Positions 36,301-43,120 of a DNA stretch of 64,000 nucleotides are shown in pieces. The position numbers and the translations under genes were made by a program. This DNA is from Sclerodactyla briareus. Taxonomy: Eukaryota; Echinodermata; Holothuroidea; Dendrochirotida; Sclerodactylidae. The stretch covers positions 124,001 through 188,000 of the forward strand of contig JAODTK010001122.1 in NCBI GenBank assembly GCA_026419785.1, written 5' to 3'. Positions within the stretch are counted from its first letter, which is position 1; each line of letters opens with the position of its first letter. The notes beneath the pieces were generated by a model. The model saw only the letters and a list, made by a program, of their open reading frames with translations, ran no database searches and was not told the origin of the DNA.

Positions 36301-36665
36301 AACATGAACATGTCCTAACATAAACAAGAAGTTGTGGGAGACTGGGAGACCCTGGGACCATCATCTCCAAAACTGAGATCTACTGAGCCGAGATGGTACT
36401 CAAACCAGTCCACACCCAGCTGTATTCTTAATGCTACTTTTTACATTATGCTATTTACAATTAATGTCACCTTCTCCCCTCCCGTCCAGACAACAGCGAA
36501 CCATCACCCGAGGAGTGTCCAGAGGCGGGAGGGGACTAAGGGACATCCGTCGAGAAACAGGTCATGAGGTGCGAGGAGGACATCAGCAAGTTGATGTACA
36601 AGTTTCTGGTCACGGAGAGAGACTCGCTGCTGCAGTGCCTGCATGCTCACAACTCCGTAGTTTAA
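9161..36665 (+). CDS. INTS10: Integrator complex subunit 10 homologue (whole gene, 16 exons traced)
   Basis: INTS10 belongs to the nuclear Integrator complex, which cleaves 3' ends of snRNAs and terminates promoter-proximal RNA polymerase II transcription. I recognised the gene by aligning successive exon translations, in order, with the vertebrate INTS10 chain as I know it: the N-terminal AAK..L..A+.LYP motif, then LFDAIPEYY, EVLPVIL, NPWERL, FKSMYTYLNAMNPAIF, the lysine-rich KHKHKKKK stretch, WKSENWPWMKLFQIDMH, ALGHMITLIQYDWP, LDFLEEF, and the C-terminal EKQVMRCEEDISKL. Together these cover most of the ~700-residue family length. Start chosen at the first ATG in the conserved frame. About ten one-base frame breaks and one in-frame TGA interrupt the exons while splice sites and phases hold. 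I infer a functional gene with consensus errors rather than a pseudogene. No AATAAA signal was found close to the stop. Confidence 0.92.
10015..10140. repeat. interspersed repeat R2, copy 1
   Basis: Shares about 110 bp with 50,135-50,255: AGGTATCAT, GTGATTC(C/T)AATGGTTG, TATTATTATT, GGATC(G/C)GAGTCAT, then CAAATTGA(G/T)GATGGACCAT. Element class unknown. Confidence 0.6.
10405..10690 (+). mobile_element. LINE reverse-transcriptase C-terminal fragment
   Basis: The + strand translation reads FYKIIHGEFDID..RYIKTKNSRTR, then after frame breaks KNGNSFWKPPLQ and SDALRNRLKAIPQ. This is the usual C-terminal end of non-LTR retrotransposon ORF2 proteins (L+.LYKI.HG...D, then a phenylalanine/tryptophan-rich NSLP-like block, then an ..FK..L end). 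Dead copy with frameshifts. Confidence 0.6.
10864..10871. repeat. target-site duplication, left
   Basis: ATGTATAG immediately before the left end of the hAT-type element. The identical 8 bp follows its right end. Confidence 0.85.
10872..12181. mobile_element. non-autonomous hAT-superfamily transposon (1.31 kb)
   Basis: Left end CAGGCCTCGAATTAA; the right end read in reverse is CAGGCCTCAAATTAA, giving a terminal inverted repeat with one mismatch in 15. Perfect 8-bp direct repeats ATGTATAG flank the ends. An 8-bp duplication and CAG-starting termini are the signature of hAT transposons. There is no transposase reading frame, so it must have been moved in trans. Both subterminal zones carry several copies of an ATTGCC..GTGCCC word, possible transposase-binding subterminal repeats. 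The intact duplication and near-identical ends suggest a fairly young insertion. Confidence 0.85.
12182..12189. repeat. target-site duplication, right
   Basis: ATGTATAG directly after the right end of the hAT-type element, identical to the left copy at 10,864. Confidence 0.85.
12837..12907 (+). CDS. INTS10: INTS10 exon 2
   Basis: Acceptor CTTTTTCAG|TTTGAG in phase 0. Encodes FEAFVVEKGGENPSELLRAS and a few more residues, matching the E.Y.+ER..E....RLLY segment that follows the LYP motif in INTS10. The 3' end is uncertain. I place it at CA|GTTTTG because phase 2 then joins exon 3 cleanly; an alternative donor lies at AAAG|GTGAAA, 12,956. Confidence 0.75.
13465..13625 (+). repeat. tRNA-derived SINE, diverged
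   Basis: A B box GAGTTTGAACCCC is followed by a body with CTACCCAAGTGCTAAATGGG and GAC, shared with the better copy at 33.2-33.5 kb. Confidence 0.5.
14130..14285 (+). CDS. INTS10: INTS10 exon 3 (one frame break)
   Basis: Acceptor GTCTTTAG|A in phase 2. The first frame reads FSDFSHEERLREEL and the next frame continues SVVTTALQSEDDNEF..LVVPQ, aligning with the F..F......REISIITSAL stretch of INTS10. The switch lies around 14,170-14,200. Donor CAGA|GTGAGT leaves phase 1, which fits exon 4. Confidence 0.75.
14815..15030. repeat. two-unit tandem repeat with palindromes
   Basis: Two units about 118 bp apart share CCTGG..CCGCATCCA..GGGGCCTGA, TCCAT(A/G)TTACC and TATA(T/C)GCCCCTA(A/G)TCTG. Each starts with a CCCCTGG...CCAGGGG palindrome. 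Confidence 0.55.
15198..15252 (+). CDS. INTS10: INTS10 exon 4
   Basis: Acceptor TTCCACTGCAG|AG, donor TGCAA|GTAAGA. Encodes (K)LFDAIPEYYQRKILMLCK, matching the LFE.LP....CEMLLK segment of INTS10. 55 nt, phase 1 in and phase 2 out, with no frame break. Confidence 0.85.
15545..15985 (+). repeat. SINE family B, copy 1
   Basis: tRNA-like head with GGTTCGAATTCCC at about 15,597, then a long body: CCCTAGGTGGCTG, TTCCACTGTAATGCATTGAG, TTTGTGCATTGGTTT, GGAATTGTTACATCCCTTCT, GGCCAGGGTTCCTTGATGAG. It ends in a short CAATCAATC tail. Matching copies lie at 36.73-37.2, 46.99-47.37 (reverse) and 62.27-62.64 kb. Confidence 0.7.
16044..16131 (+). CDS. INTS10: INTS10 exon 5 (one frame break)
   Basis: The conserved part reads QLLLMKKFPDFIKEWV, matching the MLLLLLRRFPETVV stretch of INTS10, and ends at the weak donor GTTTGC|GTAGAA. 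The preceding codons (NEQRQL) are in another frame, with the break around AGGCAGCTAGCAGC at 16,070-16,085. The 5' border could be CAG at 16,043 or AAG at 16,060. Confidence 0.65.
16209..16290 (+). CDS. INTS10: INTS10 exon 6
   Basis: Acceptor GCGACAG|AAAAAG, donor CCATCCAG|GTGAGG. With phase 0 in and phase 1 out it reads through without a stop and ends FKTDVANAIHP. An alternative frame over the first half, PLDKFQRVF, resembles the PVNCFRKLF motif of INTS10 better and would need one T removed from TTTT at about 16,257. The two readings cannot be separated here. Confidence 0.55.
17090..19375. mobile_element. satellite-bearing repeat element, copy 1 (about 6.5 dimer units)
   Basis: A GT-rich left flank (TGTATGTATGTACG) leads into tandem units of ~310 bp. 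Each unit is a dimer: half A starts GTGAACACGATAACTCGACC and half B starts GTGAACACGATAAGTCCAGA. A-half starts lie near 17,155, 17,465, 17,776, 18,084, 18,402, 18,720 and 19,048. The first three units are almost identical; later ones carry more indels. The right flank (AATGAGCTGGT, then CTAAGCCTTTTGGCTTTCTG) is also found after the second copy at 46.1 kb. No coding frame. Class unknown. Confidence 0.8.
17560..17585 (+). promoter_or_regulatory. triple AGGTCA with 4-bp spacing (nuclear-receptor DR4-like)
   Basis: AGGTCA, TCTG, AGGTCA, CCAG, AGGTCA: three perfect half-sites with two 4-bp gaps, inside half A of the satellite. It recurs at 17,871-17,896 and in decayed form in the other units and in the second array (for example 45,373-45,388). 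AGGTCA direct repeats with 4-bp spacing are the classic binding site of RXR heterodimers. Whether any receptor binds here is not known. Confidence 0.5.
21853..22113 (-). other. unrecognised open frame inside an INTS10 intron
   Basis: An 86-codon minus-strand frame with balanced amino-acid composition, including CLCCSTVTVQPFTGHLVKSS and RVVGCDGALQKFD. I recognise no family. It may be a transposon fragment. No splice context was found that would tie it to a gene. Confidence 0.2.
23240..23562 (+). CDS. INTS10: INTS10 exon 7 (one frame break)
   Basis: Acceptor TCTTTACAG|TA, donor AAATTT|GTAAGT. It begins (V)TEVLPVILSCEHLKFSSK and continues LWKQIWMSIEFYIMV, matching the DVLPLI...AEFYINY segment of INTS10. 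After a one-base loss in GGGGG at about 23,430 the frame resumes as VLEGDRVVKNITNPWERL, matching the conserved DPWERL motif. Length and phase agree once that base is restored. Confidence 0.88.
24238..24520 (+). repeat. tRNA-derived SINE family A, copy
   Basis: The head resembles a tRNA: GTAGCTAAGCGGTAGAAGCT as A box and GAGTTCAAGTCC as B box. The body includes CACGTTACCCATGTGTAAAA and is shared with the copies near 31.0 and 35.95 kb. Confidence 0.65.
24705..24863 (+). CDS. INTS10: INTS10 exon 8
   Basis: Acceptor TTTTTTGTAG|GG, donor TTTGGAG|GTCAGT, open throughout. Reads (W)DMKNRLAASTPRSK..WQAYNSFSTSSM, then LLFKSMYTYLNAMNPAIFGG, a near one-to-one match to the FFKNAFQYVNSIQPSLFQG segment of INTS10. 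Phase 1 in and 1 out. Confidence 0.92.
24955..25195. repeat. degenerate TATGCATA/ATTATGG repeat
   Basis: About 240 bp built from recurring words GCATATTATGG, TGTGCAT and ATATGCATAC at irregular 20-30 bp spacing. It looks like an old minisatellite. Confidence 0.45.
25875..25999 (+). CDS. INTS10: INTS10 exon 9 (two compensating frame breaks)
   Basis: Acceptor TCTCCCCGTAG|GT, donor GTCGTG|GTAGGT. The total length keeps phase (1 in, 0 out) and the end reads EEIRKHKHKKKKIEGGKEVV, the basic stretch of INTS10 (EI...KH.HKKRK). The middle, VSLPNNIIIEGYGD, matches INTS10 only in another frame. One extra G in GGGGG (about 25,897) and one missing A near 25,940 together restore a single frame. Confidence 0.85.
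26405..26458. repeat. 27-bp perfect tandem duplication
   Basis: TTTTTTTTTATATTTTAGAA plus GTGAAG occurs twice in a row in the intron. Confidence 0.75.
26698..26849 (+). CDS. INTS10: INTS10 exon 10 (frame break at 3' end)
   Basis: Acceptor TCATCCCAG|ATTGAA, phase 0. Encodes an acidic linker EGEGSEDPSVTAP and LIVPDEGAVGVTEEVIRAFT then INCW, matching the V......STEVL.SFKLA..SW segment of INTS10. Donor GAGAG|GTACTC leaves phase 2, but exon 11 needs phase 1. Removing one T from TTTT at 26,840 fixes this and reads GIFAR-DF. Confidence 0.78.
27505..27587 (+). CDS. INTS10: INTS10 exon 11
   Basis: Acceptor CTCTTTTCAG|AC, donor TACCGG|GTGAGT. Reads (D)FSLLLHRWKSENWPWMKLF and QIDMHMYR, matching EFTRICLAWKTDTWLWLRIF and LTDMIIY of INTS10. 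No frame break within the exon. Confidence 0.9.
28150..28360 (+). other. unrecognised open frame in intron 11
   Basis: Reads through about 65 codons including LDGSNQPTSKQLSQLEPGHA, INLEQQRLVRN and NKIIWVKHVTREY, then a stop. It does not match INTS10 and is not needed to join exons 11 and 12. Possibly a transposon fragment. Confidence 0.25.
29259..29375 (+). CDS. INTS10: INTS10 exon 12
   Basis: Acceptor CCTCCTCCAG|GCAGAG, donor CACACT|GTAAGT; 117 nt, phase 0 both sides. Reads AEYTPALALLQKYQSHNSRL and SIQQASCHFTCGQHT, matching the QYKKAIASLHHL and LIQLATCHFALGEY parts of INTS10. Confidence 0.92.
30979..31365 (+). repeat. tRNA-derived SINE family A, near-complete copy
   Basis: Head GGCGGATTAGCCTCAGTCGG resembles a tRNA A box; GAGTTCGAAACCCCC is the B box. 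The anticodon-loop region ACTTGTGATCT suggests a tRNA-His-like source. The body includes CACGTTACCCATGTGG and ends GCGCCTATATAAGCAC before an AT-rich tail. Confidence 0.75.
31809..32004 (+). CDS. INTS10: INTS10 exon 13 (frame break and in-frame TGA)
   Basis: Acceptor GTGTCACAG|GTGGCG, donor TTCAAG|GTGAGA. First frame: VAAESILKVLPLCDQ, joining exon 12 in phase 0. After a one-base shift the next frame reads THGSKNARLLRIVPFKMEAL and LHTAY, stop, QLIYMSFK, matching the GSDLKLLPCTSKAIMPYCLH region of INTS10. The TGA is at 31,978-31,980. Removing one base restores phase 0 at the donor. Confidence 0.78.
32180..32645. repeat. interspersed repeat R1, intronic copy
   Basis: Second copy of the repeat found just upstream of INTS10 (8,605-9,070), same orientation, shared words in the same order with many small differences. 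Confidence 0.65.
32881..33047 (+). CDS. INTS10: INTS10 exon 14 (one frame break)
   Basis: Acceptor TGTTCTCCAG|AAGAGA, donor CATCATAA|GTATCC. Reads KRVFLYADASDTALGHMITL and IQYDWPKEQATFMEIIKRLT, matching the ALGHVIVLLQQEWPRG motif of INTS10. Removing one C from CCCCC at about 33,022 makes the end read PVFFTYII and sets phase 1 for exon 15, matching NFFNYVTN. Confidence 0.9.
33212..33505 (+). repeat. tRNA-derived SINE family C
   Basis: CGGATTAGCTCAGTTCGTAG is an A-box-like head and GTGAGTTCAAATCCC a B box. The body CTACCCAGGGTGCTAAATGG is shared with the fragment at 13.47-13.62 kb. Confidence 0.7.
33880..34770. repeat. divergent tandem repeat array
   Basis: Imperfect units recur every 130-210 bp with the words TTTGCATAATT, CAAAGTTTG, GGATTTTTTCA..AAACTTGGT, TTTTTAACA and GTCAC(G/T)GGAGGTCATT. 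Style and words resemble, but do not match, the satellite at 17-19 kb. Confidence 0.5.
35080..35183 (+). CDS. INTS10: INTS10 exon 15 (one frame break)
   Basis: Acceptor CCTGATCAG|AT, donor ATCCAGAG|GTGAGT. Reads (N)LDFLEEF then, after removing one T from TTTT at about 35,100, AYLVTPNAGSIKLDFF. This matches the IDMLEEFAYLRTQEGGKIHL stretch of INTS10. The corrected frame leaves phase 2, which fits exon 16. Confidence 0.9.
35926..36289 (+). repeat. tRNA-derived SINE family A, 5'-truncated, ATT-tailed
   Basis: Shares CCTTGGACAAGGCAT, CACGTTACCCACGTG and the end AAGTGCTATATAAGCACC with the copy near 31 kb. It ends in an (ATT)n microsatellite at about 36,246-36,289, probably the SINE tail. Confidence 0.75.
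36490..36665 (+). CDS. INTS10: INTS10 exon 16 (terminal, one frame break)
   Basis: Acceptor CTCCCGTCCAG|A, phase 2. Reads QQRTITRGVSRGGRGLRDI, then one base later VEKQVMRCEEDISKLMYKFL and ..LLQCLHAHNSVV, stop at 36,663. This matches the HTVTRGITKG and MERQVSRCGENLMVVLHRF parts that end INTS10. The frame break lies at about 36,548. Confidence 0.9.
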
Positions 36666-36724
36666 CTCTGTGACTGTTCTAGGATACTGGAAACTTGAAA
36701 CTGTTCTAGGGGACCAGCTGGAAA

Positions 36725-37200
36725 GAAGGGCAGGTGGCTCAGTGTGACGATTTGCAGAAAACATTCCAAGTTTTGAATTCAGCGTCCCTGGACCTTTCTC
36801 GCTAGGTAGCTGTACTGGCAGTTGTGATGGAAGAGATTCTTCACTTCATAGTTCTGCTGTAATGCAGTGGATTTGTGCATGGGCTCGTGAGATTTGTTCC
36901 AGGGTAATTGCAATGAGTCTCAACGGTTGGCCTGTGAGCAGTCATGTTAGACATGAATCTTTCCTTACTCCGGGTTCTGAGGATGGGGTCGGATCCTGGA
37001 GTGTGCTGATCGTCCTTTCGGAGGGGACATAATGTGGCAGCCCCTGGAAGCAGTTGGGAATTGTCACATCCCATTACTTCAATTATCATCTGAATATCAT
37101 TGCCAAGACGGGGGAGGCAAGTCATCGCCGGTGCTCATCCACGATCAATACGGCCAGGGTTTCTTGCTGAGCTTACTTGGCTTCCTGATTGAAACTGTTT
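36725..37200 (+). repeat. SINE family B, copy 2
   Basis: Follows the INTS10 stop by about 60 bp. Shares with the other B copies CTGTAATGCAGTGGATTTGT, GCATGGGCT, GGAATTGTCACATCCCATTA and CGGCCAGGGTTTCTTGCTGAG-like words. Its last ~40 bp form the left end of the 2.2-kb tandem duplication. Confidence 0.7.
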
Positions 37201-37949
37201 TAGGATACAGAAAATCATGTAACTGTTCCAGGATACAGGAGGAACTTGTAACTATTGTTCTTTGCTACAGCAAAATATATAACTGTAATCCTTGCTCAAG
37301 TAATTGGTTGCTATCCTAGAGAAAAATTCTTGCATTCGTTCGTACCCTGCAATTGGCCAGTGTCCTAATCAGGAAAGGAAGACAGATGGTGGGTGCAAGA
37401 CATACTACGTCACTACGTCGGCATCATCCCTACAATGGGTGCTAACACCAGATGAGAAACTGAGCAGTTCCATGGCACTTCGGGTTGACCAAGGAACAAT
37501 TTTGACAGGTACCGTTAGTTCTGAATGAAAAAGTTACTGACCGAATCCAGAGAGGCCATATGTTCGAGACGATGTTACTCTTATCATTATTGTATGTGTA
37601 AAAAAAGATACCCAGACTGCATTTCTGCACCTCCCCCCCTCTTATTCTACATTTCTATTCTGCATTTCTATACATGCATTATTCATCATCGCCGTTCACG
37701 AACAGCCATCCATAGTGTCCGCTGAAATGGCGCTCCATAGCAGAGTTCGTAAAAACTTTTGTGTCTGTGAAAATTGCTCACCGACCTATTCTCCAAAAGT
37801 CACAGGAAGGACACGAAACATATGAATAGCCACCTCAAGAGTTGATGTTTTCAAAGCACTCTGATAACGAGGCCTTGATAACAAAATCTTTTGTCACATC
37901 AACCGCAGGGCAGATGCTGAATCTACCAACATCACAGAAAAAAGCCATT

Positions 37950-38305
37950 ATAAGGAACTGTCAAGAAGGGTATAGATATAAATAATAATAATCAGTGCTT
38001 GTGAAACGCGCAGAATCAGAAATAAATTCTTCCGGGCAAAGGAGCAAAAAATAATATAATATAACAGAAAGAGGTGAGTTTTAAGATGTTCCTCCAAGGT
38101 GCTAAACGATTGAAAAGAACGATCGGAGACTTGTAGGTTGTTCCAGAAGACTGGTCCATTGCAAGAGAGGGCACATTTTCTGTAGGGTTCGTTTAGTTCA
38201 GGATCGAGGAACTTCCAGGAGATGCTGGTATTGTGACCTACGATGAGCGAGATTGTGACCTTCGCTGTAAGATGTGCGAGAGGTAGACAGGCCTGGAACA
38301 CGGAT
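37950..38305 (-). mobile_element. LINE C-terminal fragment (within duplication copy 1)
   Basis: The minus-strand frame includes ELNEPYRKCALSCNGPVFWN and then NLQVSDRSFQSFSTLEEHLK, THLF. This is the ..ALS..GP+.WN.L....R...S...FK..LKTHLF ending common to ORF2 proteins of L2/CR1-type LINEs. Only the last ~100 codons remain. Confidence 0.65.
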
Positions 38306-38559
38306 TATACACCTGTAAAATATTCTATATATATCTATATTTATAAGAACACTGTTAGCTTATATGTTATTCTTCCATTTTCTGCTCTCATTGCATCTAG
38401 CATTTTTTCACACAAGGCATGGATGTAAACTGCATCATTACCTATCTGGGAGAGAGTCAGTGGGTAGAAACATCTTGAGAATGTAAAAGTGCTGTTCATC
38501 AGCCAGTACCAGATACTTGAGTGCAGTGGGGGCTATGTAAGTGGTTTGATTTTCTGGAG

Positions 38560-38885
38560 TTTGATGTTCCCGAAGTCTGATTTTCTCAAAGGTTCGATGT
38601 ATTCAAGTTCGATGTTTCCCGTTTATGTAAGGTTTCGATGGCACCCAACAAATTTACGAGGTTCAATGTTCCAGAGGTTCGAAGTTCCCAGGGTTCGATT
38701 GTTCACAATTTTCGTAGAGATTTCAATAGACACCCACATTTACAAGGTTTGATGTTCCCGATGTTAGTGCCATTAAAACTTACACGTAAATGGGAACATC
38801 GAACCCCAGGAACACAACCTCGTAAATTTTTGGGGCCATTGAAACTTATACGAAAATGGAACATCAAACCCCAGGAACATTGGAT
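38560..38885. repeat. foldback block of GTTCGATGTTCC words (copy 1)
   Basis: Words GTTCGATGTTCC, CGATGGCACCCAA and AAATTTACGAGGTT recur on + (38,595-38,740) and in reverse complement (38,775-38,885), so the block can fold on itself. A second, more decayed copy lies at about 40,760-41,070. Confidence 0.6.
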
Positions 38886-39355
38886 GGACCCCGTGCGGTG
38901 TGGTTCGCAGATTGCGTCGAGGTCTCCCACCTCATGATGAGTTGTCTGATCAAATATTTCGGCCGATAATTATTGAGAAGACTTCAGTGGATTACCCATA
39001 TCTCATAGCTAACAGTTAATCTAGTAAAGGGAATCTTGGCAGAGTGCGTGGATGTATGACAAATGATAGCCGGTCATATTGACAGGAAGATGGTCAACAG
39101 GCCAAAACTGCTTGAATCCTGGAATCGGTGTTACAATCCACCCAAGAAACCAATTGTGAACTTTAGATCACTGAGCTAAAATATACTGAGGTTGTGAGGT
39201 ATCCGGAGAAGTTTTACAAGTCCAAGAGGGAACGCCCTTATCGTAGCAGCAGCCCTCGTCAGTTGAATGCCAAGATGTGGCACTCCCCAGAGTATATTTG
39301 ATCTGTGAATTAATGAAAATGACCTTATTTTCACTGTAATAGTCAAAAGAGGGAT

Positions 39356-41530
39356 GGTTTCCTTGCTTAGCTTTAGCTTGGGCTTCCCTGATTGAAACTT
39401 GTTTTAGGATACAGAAAATCTGTAACTGTTTTCTAGGATACGAGAACTTGTAACTTACTGTTCTTTTGCTACAGCAAAATATAGAACTGTAATCCTTGCT
39501 CAAGTAATTGGTTGCTAGCCGAGATAAAAATTTCCCTTGCATTTCGTTTGTACCCTGCCATTGGCCAGTGTCCTAATCAGGAAAGGAAGACATATGGGGT
39601 GCAAAGACTACTACGTCCCTACTTGGCATCATCCATACAAATGGGTCTAACACCGATGAAGAAACTGAGCAATTCCATGGATTCCGGTTGACCAATGAAC
39701 AATTTTGACAGGTACCGTTAGTTCTGAAATGAAAAGTTACTGACCGATCCAGAGAGGCCATATGTTCGAGACGATGTTACTCTTATCATTATTGTATGTG
39801 TAAAAAAAGATACCCAGACCGGCATTTCTGCACTCTATTCTACATTTTCTATTCTGCATTGCTAGACTGCAATATTCACATCTGCCGTTCACGACCACCG
39901 CCCTCCTAGCGTCCGCTGAAAATGGGCGCTCCTATCGATTCGTAAAAACTTTTGTGTCTGTGACATTGCTCAACCGACCTTTCTCTCCAAGTCACGGAAG
40001 GACCGAACATATGAATAGGCCACCTCAAAGCTTGATGTTTTCAAAGCACTCTGATAACGAGGCCTTGATAACAAACTTTTGGGGGGGTCACCTAACAGCA
40101 TGGCAGAGTGCTGAATCTACCAACATCACAGAAAAAAAAGCCATTATAGTAACTTTAAGAAGGGTATATGAATAAATACTAATAATAAGTCTTGTACAGC
40201 GCAGAATCCAAACTAAAATCTGCCAGGGCAAAGGAGCAAAAAATACTATAATATAACAGAAAGAGTGAGTTTTAAGATGTTTCCTCCAGTGCTACAACGA
40301 TTGAAAAGAACGATCGGAGACTTGTAGGTTGTTCCAGAAGACTGGTCCTTGCAAGAGAGTGCACGATTTCGGTAGGTCTAGTTCATGACGGGAACTTCCA
40401 TTGAGATGCTGGTATTGTGACCTACGATGAGCGAGATTGTGACCTTCTCTTGAAGAATTTGGAGAGTCGACATTCTGGAACACTGTTATACACCTGTAAA
40501 TTTATCTATATATCTATATTTATAAGAAACACTGTTAGCTTCTATGTTTATTCTTCCATTTTCTGCTCCTCGTGCAGTCTACATTTTTTGTCCACGACAA
40601 GGCATGGGATTAAACTGCTCATACCTCTCTTGGGAGCCGTCATGTTTGTAGCACACATCTTGAGAAGTACAAAGTGCTGTTCATCAGCCAGTACCAGATA
40701 CTTGAGTGCAGTGGGGGCTATGTAAGTGGTTTGATTTCCTGGAGGTTGATTGTTCCCGAAGTCCCTGAAGTTCCCAAGTTCGATGTATCAAGTTCGATTT
40801 TTCCCGTTTATGTATATGTTTTCGATGGCACCCAAATTTTACGAGTTCATGTTCCAGAGGTTGGACGTTCCCAAGGTTTTTGATGTCCCCATTTTCGTAT
40901 GATTTCAATAGACCCCCAAATTTACAGGTTTATGTTTCCCGATGTTGGTGCATTAAAACTTACACGTAAACGGGGACCATCGAACCCCCGAACCTCAAAC
41001 CTCGTAATTTGGGTGCCATTAAAACTTATACAAAAATGAGGAACATCAAACCCCAGGAACATTGGATGGACCCCGTGCGTGTGTTTCGCAGATTGCGTTG
41101 AGGTCTCCTCCCACCTCATGTGAGTTGTCGGATCAAATATTTGGCCGATAAATTATTTGAGAAGCTTCAGTAGATTACCCAATATCTCAAGCTAACAGTT
41201 ACTCTAGTAAAGGGAACTCTTGGCAGAGTGCGTGGATGTATGACAATGAAGCCGGTCCATATTGAACAGGAAATGTCAACAGTCCCAAACTGCTTTAATC
41301 CTGGATCGGTTTTACAATCACCAAAAACCAATGTGTACTTTATATCACTGAGCTAAAATTACTGATGTTTGAGGTATCCGGAGAATTTTTGACAAGTCCA
41401 AGTGACGCCATTATCGTATCTCAGCCATTGGTCATTTGCCTGCCAAATGTGGCACTCCCCAAGTAATTTGATTTCTGTGAATTTGGAAAATGACGCTTTT
41501 TTTTCAATTGTAAGTCAAAAGAGATGGCAG
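39356..41530. repeat. 2.2-kb tandem duplication, copy 2
   Basis: Repeats 37,160-39,355 head to tail with many one- and two-base deletions and insertions, for instance in the LINE fragment (40,150-40,490) and the foldback block. Copies differ more by indels than by substitutions. Confidence 0.85.
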
Positions 41531-43120
41531 CTTGTAGCAAGAGGGTAAATCATTTTCTTTGGTTGGGGTTATTTGCAAGGTTATAGCAAGACTGCTAGTA
41601 GAGTTTGGTGGCATGAGTGCTTTCGAAGTACAACTTTCAATTTCTTTTTTCCATCACTTAAGCTGTGCAGAAAAGTTTTAGGTGTACATAGGATATGAGT
41701 AAAAAACAAAAACAAGGGCACATACATTCCCTAATAAAAGCTCACCTGCATTTTCACCACTTGGAAAAAGAGCTTTTGTGTCCCATGAAGGACATGAAAA
41801 ATGGATGAAAGGTCGGAAATGATCAAATGTCATGTAGGGGTCAATCCGGCACCATTTTGTTGACGGTCAAACAACACTACGAAATAGATCAAATGATCAA
41901 TAGGAAGTTGGTTTAGTTTATTATTGACTTGAATTATTGATCAGAAAACTGGCAAAATACTTGTACTAATAGATTTATTCCGTTCCCTTGAACTTTTGGT
42001 CCAGTGTTTTCACTGACTCGATGTACATCTGGGATTTAAAGTCAAGGTTATTAGAGGGGCTACCAAACTATTATGTAAAAAAACTTGCAAAAACCTGCAA
42101 ATGCTCCTTCCTCTTGGTCCTAGTCATCAGTGAACAATGGTACATTCGGTTGTTCATTAACGGTTGCAGCTAGCTGAAAAGTGACACATTTTTGGGAACA
42201 CGTGGAAAAATCTTCTTCCCAAGATTCGTGTAGATGGTCATGATAGTTTCAGTATCATCATTTACCAATGTACATAATTATATTATTGAAGGGCAGTATC
42301 ACCCATTTTGCAGTAACGTTTTATTTACATAGTCTTCACATAATGCTGGGCAATGTGGCCCCGAAAATGTTTGAAAATTATTTTTGGTCGATTATTTGAA
42401 TATTCGAATATTTGGGCAAAACCTTTTAAAAATTTATAGGGCAAACCAGCCCTGCATATTGTGATCTGCATTTTCATTCTTTCTGTCTTATCTGTCTGTC
42501 TGCAATTGCTTTTTGGGCTCACAATTGTTTCTGTCTCCATGGATGGTTTGACCCAAACTTTGATACAGGTTTATTGACTGGTGAAGCATCTGGAAGGTCA
42601 AGGTTGAAGGGGCATCAAGGCCAAATTACAATCTACTTCTACATAAGCTCTACTATCCCTTGATCTTTATTAGCCCTTTCCAGGTCAAAGACATGCTCAG
42701 ACGTAACGCGCTTCCAGAGATTACCCTGATCATTGTTCTTGTCACACCCGTATCGCGCAGCACGCACCTCTTGCTTTATCTCTCTGGATGCACCATTCGT
42801 ATGTCCTTCAATGGGTCGCCTGGGACTCCCTAATATCAAGCAGCCACCTACAGCACTCGATAGTCTTCACATGTCACCTCATTAGTTACCCACTTTACCA
42901 CCCCGCGTGCGTGGGACATTTCATGCGACATGTCTTGTCCCAACACACGGCTGGAAAATCCGCGGACTTCCATGTTCTCCGAATCACATATTGTTTTGTT
43001 TATTTTATGTTTAGTTTGGTGAGGAAGGTCATGAAGGACATAGGTCCTCATGACGACCTAGTCCTCATGACGACCCTGTAACCCCAACCCCCAAAAATAG
43101 CAAAACCACCCCTAACTACA
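41531..43120. other. no gene seen
   Basis: AT-rich sequence with short open frames only. A local 19-bp direct repeat (CCTCATGACGACC) lies near 43,045-43,077. Nothing else is recognisable. Confidence 0.4.

Larger units (their letters stand above)
37160..39355. repeat. 2.2-kb tandem duplication, copy 1
   Basis: Starts in the tail of a family-B SINE (TTTCTTGCTGAGC..ACTTGGCTTCC) and ends near GTCAAAAGAGGGATGG. The following 2.2 kb repeats it in order: GAAACTGTTTTAGGATACAG, the LINE fragment, the foldback block and the CGTGGATGTATGACAA segment all recur. Copy 1 has fewer indels than copy 2. Confidence 0.88.

Noticed and set aside
37304..37630. Open frames in both strands near 37.3-37.6 kb as a gene
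   Set aside because: The region is part of a duplicated repeat; the second copy at 39.5-39.8 kb breaks every frame.
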